DNA of 6,214 bases from Actinomycetota bacterium (GTDB lineage: Bacteria; Actinomycetota; Acidimicrobiia; IMCC26256; PALSA-610). The translations under genes were made by a program, and so were the position numbers. Position 1 is the first letter of the stretch; each line of letters starts with the position of its first letter. Below the pieces are notes generated by a model. The model ran no database searches. It saw only the letters and a list, made by a program, of their open reading frames with translations, and was not told the DNA's origin. The DNA is taken from NCBI GenBank assembly GCA_005779345.1, contig SXJQ01000277.1:1-6214 (forward strand). The letters are read 5' to 3'. Below are positions 1 to 4,601 of the stretch, piece after piece.

Positions 1-425
1 GCGACCCACGGCTCGGTCATCGCGAAGCACGATCGGATCTCGCCGTCGAGCAGCGGACGCAGCCACTGCTCCTGTTGCAGCGGGGTCCCGAACTGCTCGA
101 GGACCTCCATGTTGCCGGAATCGGGCGCCGAGCCGTTCGTCGCCTCGCCGAGGAGCGGTGACGCGCCCATGCGCTCGCACAGCGGCGCGTAGTCGAGGTT
201 GCCGAGTTGTGCGCCGTGGGGGCTTTCGGGGAAGAAGAGGTTCCACAACCCACGCCGCCGGGCCTCGACCTTCAGGTCGTCCATCACCGCCGGCGCGTGC
301 CGGATGTCGCCGGATTCCTCACGCTGGGCCCGGAACACGGGCTCGGCCGGCCGGACGAACTCCGTGTCGAACTCGACGAGACGAGTGAGATACTCCGACG
401 CTCGGGCGCTGGGTGCGAAATCCAT
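1..425 (-). CDS. Acyl-CoA dehydrogenase, ACAD10/11-like, N-terminal part (3' end cut by window edge)
   Basis: Reading leftward from ATG at 425-423, the frame stays open to the window edge and gives 141 residues of a protein that is normally about 400 long. Residues 1-65 have the helical character of an acyl-CoA dehydrogenase N-terminal domain. The stretch NGSAPDSGNMEVLEQFG (about 97-113), then WLRPLLDGEIRSCFAMTEP (121-139), is characteristic of the family; CFAMTEP begins the flavin-contacting middle domain. The N/APD-GNMEVL signature resembles the ACAD10/ACAD11 branch rather than short-chain dehydrogenases. Family role: FAD-dependent alpha,beta-oxidation of acyl-CoA esters in the cytoplasm; the ACAD10/11 branch has been linked to 4-hydroxy-acid catabolism, but the substrate here is unknown. 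The catalytic base lies outside the window. The start is fixed by a strong ribosome binding site 6 nt upstream. The gene is divergent from the lipoprotein gene at 552. Confidence 0.93.
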   Translation of the reverse strand, partial: MDFAPSARASEYLTRLVEFDTEFVRPAEPVFRAQREESGDIRHAPAVMDDLKVEARRRGLWNLFFPESPHGAQLGNLDYAPLCERMGASPLLGEATNGSAPDSGNMEVLEQFGTPLQQEQWLRPLLDGEIRSCFAMTEPWV

Positions 426-431
426 CGACGG

Positions 432-440
432 CTCCTCCTC
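432..440 (-). promoter_or_regulatory. Ribosome binding site of the acyl-CoA dehydrogenase gene
   Basis: On the minus strand this reads GAGGAGGAG, ending 6 nt before ATG (425). It is the strongest Shine-Dalgarno sequence noticed in the window, and it decides the start of the dehydrogenase gene. Confidence 0.85.
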
Positions 441-441
441 G

Positions 442-455
442 GGGTGCGCGCACCC
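442..455. promoter_or_regulatory. 14-bp perfect palindrome, possible operator
   Basis: GGGTGCG followed directly by CGCACCC is a perfect inverted repeat with no spacer. It covers the predicted transcription start and part of the -10 element of the acyl-CoA dehydrogenase promoter, where a dimeric repressor would block initiation. Acyl-CoA dehydrogenase genes are often controlled by TetR- or GntR-type fatty-acid regulators, but no regulator gene is in the window and I do not recognise the site. In DNA this GC-rich, short palindromes also arise by chance. Confidence 0.4.
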
Positions 456-457
456 TA
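452..457 (-). promoter_or_regulatory. Candidate -10 element (TAGGGT) for the acyl-CoA dehydrogenase gene
   Basis: The minus strand reads TAGGGT, fitting the actinobacterial TANNNT -10 pattern. A transcription start about 7 nt downstream would fall near 445, giving a leader of about 20 nt that just contains the Shine-Dalgarno sequence. Its first bases read overlap the palindrome at 442-455. I see no convincing -35 element. Inferred from position and pattern only. Confidence 0.5.
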
Positions 458-466
458 GCGAAGGCC

Positions 467-518
467 CGGGTCGCCCGGCCCGAGTCGCCGGGCCGAGTCG
501 CCGGGCCCGGGTCGCCGG
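467..518. repeat. GC-rich tandem repeat, about four copies of a 13-14 bp unit
   Basis: Four consecutive copies related to GAGTCGCCGGGCC lie in the divergent intergenic region: 467-480 (CGGGTCGCCCGGCC), 481-494 (CGAGTCGCCGGGCC), 495-507 (GAGTCGCCGGGCC) and 508-518 (CGGGTCGCCGG, partial). The second and third are identical over 13 bases; the others differ at one or two positions. The array includes a 10-bp palindrome (501-510) and can form GC-rich stems. It sits between the opposed candidate promoters at 452 and 539. It could be repeated binding sites, a slippage-generated repeat, or just low-complexity sequence. Confidence 0.7.
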
Positions 519-538
519 TATGGGAACCCGGCGGTCGC

Positions 539-544
539 TACCGT
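539..544 (+). promoter_or_regulatory. Candidate -10 element (TACCGT) for the META-domain lipoprotein gene
   Basis: TACCGT ends 7 nt before ATG 552, so transcription would begin at or next to the start codon, giving a leaderless mRNA. No Shine-Dalgarno sequence precedes the ATG. The element overlaps the GTG at 543, which argues against that GTG as the start. Confidence 0.5.
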
Positions 545-551
545 GCGTCGT

Positions 552-1487
552 ATGGACATGCGTACTCGACTCGACCCGCCGCTCCCGCCGATCTCGCCGA
601 TGCTTCGTCGCCGTGCCCGCCGCGACCCTGCGGTTCGGCCGCGGAACCACGCGGCGCTCACCGCACCGCTGATCGCCGTCGCACTGGCCGCGTTCGGGTT
701 CACGGCGTGCGGGAACGACGACACCGACACACCCGGTACCACCACGAGCAACCCGGGGACCACGACCGGCGGCGATCTCGATCTCGACGGCCGCTCGTTC
801 CTCTCCGAGGAGATCACCGACGGCGGCGAACCGAAGGTGCTCGTCTCGGGGACACAGATCCGGCTCGCGTTCGACAACGGGTCGGTGTCGGGTTCGGGTG
901 GCTGCAATTCGATGTCGGGCGCGTACACACTCGACGGCGACGTGCTGCGCACCGAGGCGCTGGCGACCACCGAGATGGCGTGCGACGACGACCGCATGGC
1001 CCAGGACGACTGGCTCGCCGATCTGCTCGGCGCGGGACCAACGCTCGCGCTCGACGGTGCCACGCTCACGCTCACGACGGATACGGTCGAGCTCGTGATG
1101 ACCGACCGCGAAGTCGCGGACCCCGACCGCCCGCTCGTCGGCACGGTCTGGCAGGGCACGACGATCATCGACGGCGAGACCGCGTCGAACTCCGCGGCGG
1201 TGGAGGCCGTCGAGCTGACGTTCGGGAGCGACGGACGGGTCTCGGTGAAGAGCGGGTGCAATTCGGGGAGCGGGAGTTACGACGCGAGCAGCACGACGCT
1301 CTCGTCCGGGACGCTCACGTTCGGCCCGATCGCGACGACGAAGATGATGTGCGCCGACGAGGCGATGGCCGTCGAGACCCACGTACTGCGCGTGCTCGAC
1401 GGTGAAACCGACTTCACGATCGAGGCCGCGTCGCTCACGTTGACCAACGGCGACATCGGCCTCGGCCTGATCGCCGTCGAGGCCTGA
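552..1487 (+). CDS. Secreted lipoprotein with two META (HslJ-like) domains
   Basis: The product is 311 residues. A basic N-terminal region is followed by a hydrophobic stretch (about 35-50) and a lipobox-like FTAC with the lipidation cysteine at 53. The -3 residue is Phe rather than the usual Leu. A Thr/Gly/Asp-rich linker (about 54-76) leads to two META domains of the HslJ/DUF306 type. Domain 1 (about 77-187) has GCNSMSGAY (Cys118) and TEMAC (Cys144); domain 2 (about 195-309) has GCNSGSGSY (Cys236) and TKMMC (Cys267). The GCN and MAC cysteines are the family hallmark and could pair within each domain. META proteins are cell-envelope proteins of unclear function; E. coli HslJ is linked to novobiocin resistance and heat shock. 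Start choice: ATG 552 fits the leaderless promoter, but it gives an unusually long pre-signal region. ATG 600 (residue 17) would give a more ordinary signal peptide, and the upstream in-frame GTG 543 lies inside the -10 element. Confidence 0.88.
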   Translation: MDMRTRLDPPLPPISPMLRRRARRDPAVRPRNHAALTAPLIAVALAAFGFTACGNDDTDTPGTTTSNPGTTTGGDLDLDGRSFLSEEITDGGEPKVLVSGTQIRLAFDNGSVSGSGGCNSMSGAYTLDGDVLRTEALATTEMACDDDRMAQDDWLADLLGAGPTLALDGATLTLTTDTVELVMTDREVADPDRPLVGTVWQGTTIIDGETASNSAAVEAVELTFGSDGRVSVKSGCNSGSGSYDASSTTLSSGTLTFGPIATTKMMCADEAMAVETHVLRVLDGETDFTIEAASLTLTNGDIGLGLIAVEA

Positions 1488-1516
1488 CGCCTAGCGGGCG
1501 CGCAGCGGTCCACAGG

Positions 1517-1550
1517 TGGCCGGGGCCCCGTTCCGACCACGCTCCGGCCA
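1517..1550. other. Inverted repeat in the intergenic region, possible weak terminator
   Basis: TGGCCGG (1517-1523) and CCGGCCA (1544-1550) are perfect 7-bp complements around a 20-nt loop, and a 10-bp palindrome (CGGGGCCCCG, 1521-1530) overlaps the left arm. It lies 30 bp after the lipoprotein stop and upstream of the CoA transferase promoter, where a terminator would be expected. No T-run follows, so intrinsic termination is doubtful. Confidence 0.25.
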
Positions 1551-1572
1551 TCCGTGCAACTGCGGGGGCGCG

Positions 1573-1578
1573 TAGGTT
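1573..1578 (+). promoter_or_regulatory. Candidate -10 element (TAGGTT) for the CoA transferase gene
   Basis: TAGGTT is followed by six bases and then GTG 1585, so the predicted transcription start coincides with the start codon. The intervening bases are a run of G with no spacing suitable for a Shine-Dalgarno sequence. It suggests the CoA transferase has its own promoter despite the short gap after the lipoprotein gene. Confidence 0.5.
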
Positions 1579-1584
1579 CGGGGG

Positions 1585-2796
1585 GTGGCAGGGACCGAAG
1601 CGGGAGGCGGCGCGCTCGACGGGCTGGTCGTGTTGGAACTCGGCAGCTTCATCGCGGGGCCCTTCGCCGGCCAGCTCCTCGGCGACCTCGGCGCCGACGT
1701 CATCAAGGTCGAGCCACCCGGTGCCGGCGACCCGATGCGCGGGTACCGCACCGTCGGTGGTCGCTCGATGTGGTGGCCCGGCATCGCGCGCAACAAGCGC
1801 TCCGTCGCGATCGATCTCCGCGACGAGCGCGGCCGCGACATCGTGCGGCGGCTCGCGGGTCGTTGCGATGTCGTGCTCGAGAACTTCCGGCCCGGGCTCG
1901 TCGCCGAATGGGGCCTCGACCACGCCACGCTCGCGGCGACGAACCCGGGCGTGATCCTGACGCACGTGAGCGGCTACGGCCAGACGGGTCCGCGCGCCGC
2001 CGAACCGGGATTCGGTTCGATCGGCGAGGCGGTCGGTGGCCTGCGCCACGTCACCGGTGATCCCGATCGCCCGCCGGCTCGCGCCGGGATCTCGCTCGGC
2101 GATTCCCTCGCCGCGGTGTTCGCGGTGATCGGGACGCTCGCGGCGCTCCAGGAGCGCGTCCGCAGCGGCCGCGGTCAGGAGGTCGACGTCGCGATCTACG
2201 AGGCGGTCATGGCGGTCATGGAGTCGACCGTGGCCGATTACGAACTCGGTGGCGAGATCCGCGGCCGTACCGGCGGCATCCTCCCGGGCGTCGCGCCGAG
2301 CAACGCCTACCCGTGCGCCGACGGCAAGGACGTCGTCGTCGCTGCCAACGCGGATCCGATCTTCGTGCGGCTCGCAGCGGCGATGGATCGACCGGAGCTC
2401 GCCGCCGACGCGCGGTACCGCGACTTCGCGGCGCGCGCCGCGCACCAGGGCGAACTCGATGCGGAAATCGTTGCGTGGACGACCTCGCTGCCCCACGACG
2501 TCGTACTCGCGCGCCTCCAACACCACGCGGTCCCCGTCGGGCTCATCAACGCCGCGCCCGATCTCGCGGTCGATCCGCACGTCGCCGCGCGCGAGATGAT
2601 CCTGCGGCTCGCCGCGCCGGGCTTCGACCGGCTCGTGCCGATGACGGGGGTCGTGCCGAAGCTGAGCCGCACGCCGGGCGCCGTTCGCAACGTCGGGCCC
2701 GCGCTCGGCGAGCACACCGACGCGGTACTGCGCGAGCTCGCGGCGGTCACCGACGACGAACTCGCCGCGCTGCGCGCGGCCGGCGTCGTGGCTTGA
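1585..2796 (+). CDS. Family III CoA transferase (CaiB/BaiF type)
   Basis: The 403-residue product is close to the usual length of about 400. The N-terminal Rossmann-like part starts LDGLVVLELGSFIAGPFAGQLLGDLGADVIKVEPPGAGDPMR (11-52), the classic opening of this family. NKRSVAIDL (70-78) contributes to CoA binding, followed by DVVLENFRPG (95-104) and HVSGYGQTGP (127-136). GDSLAA carries Asp173, which aligns by context with the catalytic aspartate that forms the acyl anhydride in formyl-CoA and carnitine CoA transferases. Members move CoA between a thioester and a free acid, or racemise 2-methylacyl-CoA (AMACR branch). The substrate cannot be read from the sequence; the acyl-CoA dehydrogenase and acyltransferase nearby suggest a fatty or branched acid. 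GTG start chosen from the family N-terminus and the upstream hexamer. It converges on the VOC gene with 3 bp between the stop codons. Confidence 0.93.
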   Translation: MAGTEAGGGALDGLVVLELGSFIAGPFAGQLLGDLGADVIKVEPPGAGDPMRGYRTVGGRSMWWPGIARNKRSVAIDLRDERGRDIVRRLAGRCDVVLENFRPGLVAEWGLDHATLAATNPGVILTHVSGYGQTGPRAAEPGFGSIGEAVGGLRHVTGDPDRPPARAGISLGDSLAAVFAVIGTLAALQERVRSGRGQEVDVAIYEAVMAVMESTVADYELGGEIRGRTGGILPGVAPSNAYPCADGKDVVVAANADPIFVRLAAAMDRPELAADARYRDFAARAAHQGELDAEIVAWTTSLPHDVVLARLQHHAVPVGLINAAPDLAVDPHVAAREMILRLAAPGFDRLVPMTGVVPKLSRTPGAVRNVGPALGEHTDAVLRELAAVTDDELAALRAAGVVA

Positions 2797-2799
2797 CGT

Positions 2800-3327
2800 T
2801 CAGCCCGCGGTGGCCGGCGCGCGATGCACGGTGACAGTGCCGGGATCGCCGAGCCGTGGCTGCGCGGCGGTCAGCAACTCCAACGCCTCGGCGTGATCGG
2901 CCGCGGTGAACTCCTCGGTGGAGGTGCACCACTCGACCATGACGCCGTTGGGGTCGACCGTATAGATGCTGCGGCACCAGCCGTGGTCGATCTCGACGGT
3001 GTCGATGCCACGGCCGAGCCAGTGCTCGCGGCGGCGGTCGAGATCGTCGAGCGAGCCGGCCGCGAACGCGATGTGGTTCGTCCACACCGGCAGCCCGAGG
3101 CCCGTCGCGATCGCGGGGTCGAACTCGGCGAGAGCGGGATCGTGCAGGTCCCAGACCGCGAACATCTCACCGTTGCCGGTGTCGTAGAAGACGTGTCGCG
3201 CCCAGCCGGTCTCCTCGGGGCTCGGCGTCACGTTCACCTTGACGAGCGTGAAGCCCATCGCCTCGGTGTAGAAGCGGTGCGTCGCCTCGAGGTCGCGCGT
3301 CGTGATCGCCACATGATGGAACCCCAT
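2800..3327 (-). CDS. VOC-superfamily (glyoxalase/extradiol dioxygenase-fold) protein
   Basis: The product is 175 residues and contains two beta-alpha-beta-beta-beta modules. The first opens with GFHHVAITTRDLEATHRFYTEAMGF (2-26), the second with TNHIAFAAGSLDDLDRRREHW (83-103) and ends in SIYTVDPNGVMVEWC (120-134). His5, His85 and Glu132 occupy the usual metal-ligand positions, with Glu54 (GNGEMF) a possible fourth, so a divalent-metal enzyme is likely. The family covers lyases, ring-cleaving dioxygenases, epimerases and resistance proteins; the reaction here is unknown. ATG 3327 is preferred over GTG 3333 because a GAAGG sequence sits 7 nt before the ATG and too close to the GTG. The gene lies 21 bp after the hydrolase stop on the same strand, so the two are probably co-transcribed and may act on related substrates. 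Confidence 0.9.
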   Translation of the reverse strand: MGFHHVAITTRDLEATHRFYTEAMGFTLVKVNVTPSPEETGWARHVFYDTGNGEMFAVWDLHDPALAEFDPAIATGLGLPVWTNHIAFAAGSLDDLDRRREHWLGRGIDTVEIDHGWCRSIYTVDPNGVMVEWCTSTEEFTAADHAEALELLTAAQPRLGDPGTVTVHRAPATAG

Positions 3328-3334
3328 GGCCACA

Positions 3335-3339
3335 CCTTC
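3335..3339 (-). promoter_or_regulatory. Ribosome binding site of the VOC gene
   Basis: The minus strand reads GAAGG, 7 nt before ATG 3327. It selects the ATG over the in-frame GTG at 3333, which would leave only one base of spacing. Its presence fits translation from within a two-gene mRNA. Confidence 0.65.
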
Positions 3340-3348
3340 GGTTCGTGC

Positions 3349-4512
3349 TCAGGGCCTGGCGAGCCCGGAGCGGGTGAGTTGCACGTCGATGAAGGAGCGT
3401 AGATCGCGCCGAACGAGATGGCCCACGTGCCCGCCCGGATACCAGTGGATCGTCGGTCGGTCCCAGTGGTGCCACAACGGCGCGACCTGTTCGACCGGGT
3501 CGATGAGCTTGTCGGCGAGGCCTGCCGCGAGCGCGCGGCGCGAGCGCGGCGTGACGGTCTCGAACCGCAACGGCGACACGACCGAATGGACGACCGCGGA
3601 CGCGGCGAGGAGCGGGTCGAGTTTCGCGACCAACTCGGGCGGGCTCTGCCGGCGGAACAGCGCCGGGAAGTCCGTGGCCGGGATGATCGGCAGGACGCAC
3701 TCGAGCGGTTCGGTCTCGAGCCCGGCGACCAGCGCGGTGACGTAGCCACCGAGCGACACGCCGAGGACGCCGATCCCGCTCGGTTGTTGGGTCCGGATCC
3801 ACGACAGGATGCGCCGCACGTCGGAGGCGGACTGGGCGAGGCCGTAGACGTTGTCGAGGACATCGAGCGTCGGGAACTGTCCGCCCGCGCTCTTGCGCGG
3901 TCCGTGCATCGGCAAGACCGGGAGCACGACGTTGCAGCCGAGTTCGGCGTGCAGCTTGCGGACGCGGAACGATCGGAGGTCGGAGTCGCGCCCCATCTCG
4001 GTCCCGTGGACGCACACCACCCACGGCCGGCCGGGCCGCGCGTGACGGAGCACGGTCGCCCGAGCGACCGCGTTCTCGCGGTATCGCAACCACCGGCCGC
4101 GCCCCGGCGCACCGGGCGGCGGTGTCCACGCGGAGGGGAACTTCATCCGCTCGACCCGTATCCCGCTCGCGCGGCTCGCCTTGAACTCGGGTTCGAACAG
4201 CGGCGGGGGTGGAGCGTGGAACGCCGCCGGTTCGTCGACCCAACCCGCGGCGGTCCAGTGCGCCGCGGCCCGTTCGGCCTCGCCGACGATCCGGGCCCAT
4301 TCCTCGTCGCCGGGCGGCTTGCGGAGTCGCTTGAACGCGGCGAGCGCCGTCTCGTCGGCAGCGACGTGCGCGCGCACGCCGAGCGTGACGTCGACCCGCG
4401 GCACACCCGCGCGGTCGCGACGGTGAGGACCCGCGGCATCCGGGCCCGGGTCATCTGCGATCGGGCCATCCACGATCGGGCCATCCGCCATCGGGGCACT
4501 GGGAATCGCCAT
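3349..4512 (-). CDS. Alpha/beta-hydrolase-fold protein, first gene of a two-gene operon
   Basis: The product is 387 residues. The first 50 or so are low complexity, including a DGPI repeat (10-18), and are probably disordered. A helical region (about 52-95) precedes the hydrolase core. WVVCVHGTEMGRD (164-176) looks like the first core strand with the oxyanion HG; GIGVLGVSLGGYVTALVAGLE (246-266) holds the nucleophile elbow GVSLGG with Ser253. Asp338 (LIDPVEQV) is the likely acid and His362 or His365 (YPGGHVGH) the catalytic histidine. This implies an esterase, thioesterase or lipase-like cytoplasmic enzyme. There is no signal peptide. The arrangement (LPVLPMHGPR at 197-206, triad near the C-terminus) recalls ABHD18-type proteins, but I hold that loosely. 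A TAGCGT hexamer 8 nt before ATG 4512 supports this start; ATG at residue 8 remains possible. Confidence 0.88.
   Translation of the reverse strand: MAIPSAPMADGPIVDGPIADDPGPDAAGPHRRDRAGVPRVDVTLGVRAHVAADETALAAFKRLRKPPGDEEWARIVGEAERAAAHWTAAGWVDEPAAFHAPPPPLFEPEFKASRASGIRVERMKFPSAWTPPPGAPGRGRWLRYRENAVARATVLRHARPGRPWVVCVHGTEMGRDSDLRSFRVRKLHAELGCNVVLPVLPMHGPRKSAGGQFPTLDVLDNVYGLAQSASDVRRILSWIRTQQPSGIGVLGVSLGGYVTALVAGLETEPLECVLPIIPATDFPALFRRQSPPELVAKLDPLLAASAVVHSVVSPLRFETVTPRSRRALAAGLADKLIDPVEQVAPLWHHWDRPTIHWYPGGHVGHLVRRDLRSFIDVQLTRSGLARP
4458..4487. repeat. 15-bp direct repeat, two copies plus partial third, inside the hydrolase gene
   Basis: Two adjacent 15-bp units (4458-4472 and 4473-4487) differ only at the last base, and 4488-4500 is a degenerate partial copy. 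Because 15 is divisible by 3 the frame is kept, and the units encode the DGPIV/DGPIA repeat near the hydrolase N-terminus. Copy number could change without disrupting the gene. Confidence 0.75.
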
Positions 4513-4520
4513 CGCCGCGG

Positions 4521-4526
4521 ACGCTA
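4521..4526 (-). promoter_or_regulatory. Candidate -10 element (TAGCGT) for the hydrolase-VOC operon
   Basis: The minus strand reads TAGCGT, ending 8 nt before ATG 4512, with no Shine-Dalgarno sequence between. This implies a leaderless or near-leaderless transcript. An identical hexamer faces the opposite way at 4589-4594, so the 89-bp gap holds two divergent promoters. Confidence 0.55.
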
Positions 4527-4588
4527 TCGGGGCGCGCGGGCCGCGTCTCGGTGCCCTTCGGCCCTTTCCGGACCAGCGACCGCGTCGG

Positions 4589-4594
4589 TAGCGT
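4589..4594 (+). promoter_or_regulatory. Candidate -10 element (TAGCGT) for the WS/DGAT gene
   Basis: TAGCGT ends 7 nt before ATG 4602, placing the predicted transcription start at the start codon. A TTTCCG 18 bp upstream (4565-4570) is a weak candidate -35. The hexamer supports ATG 4602 over the earlier in-frame start at 4551, which would place it inside the coding region. Confidence 0.55.
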
Positions 4595-4601
4595 CGGGCT
4601 C

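Noticed and set aside
467..518. Tandem repeat considered as a CRISPR array or replication iterons
   Set aside because: Units are contiguous with no spacers, only 13-14 bp, and no cas or replication genes are present.
543..551. GTG start three codons upstream of ATG 552 in the lipoprotein gene
   Set aside because: The GTG overlaps the TACCGT element and has no Shine-Dalgarno sequence at proper spacing.
455..1261. 268-codon minus-strand open frame opposite the lipoprotein gene
   Set aside because: It is Ser/Val/Pro-rich with no recognisable domain, and it lies opposite a gene with clear META motifs. Long antisense open frames are expected in DNA with this third-position GC bias.
1517..1550. 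Inverted repeat considered as a firm intrinsic terminator for the lipoprotein gene
   Set aside because: 20-nt loop, no T-run, and GC-rich palindromes are common here; kept only as a low-confidence feature.
1435..2715. 426-codon minus-strand open frame opposite the CoA transferase gene
   Set aside because: Arg/Asp/His-rich shadow translation with no motif; the plus strand holds an unmistakable family III CoA transferase.
2824..3402. 192-codon plus-strand open frame opposite the VOC gene
   Set aside because: No recognisable motif; the minus strand has the two-module VOC pattern and a Shine-Dalgarno sequence.
4551..4601. Upstream in-frame start extending the WS/DGAT protein by 17 residues
   Set aside because: The extra residues are not part of the family N-terminus, and the candidate -10 element would fall inside the coding region.
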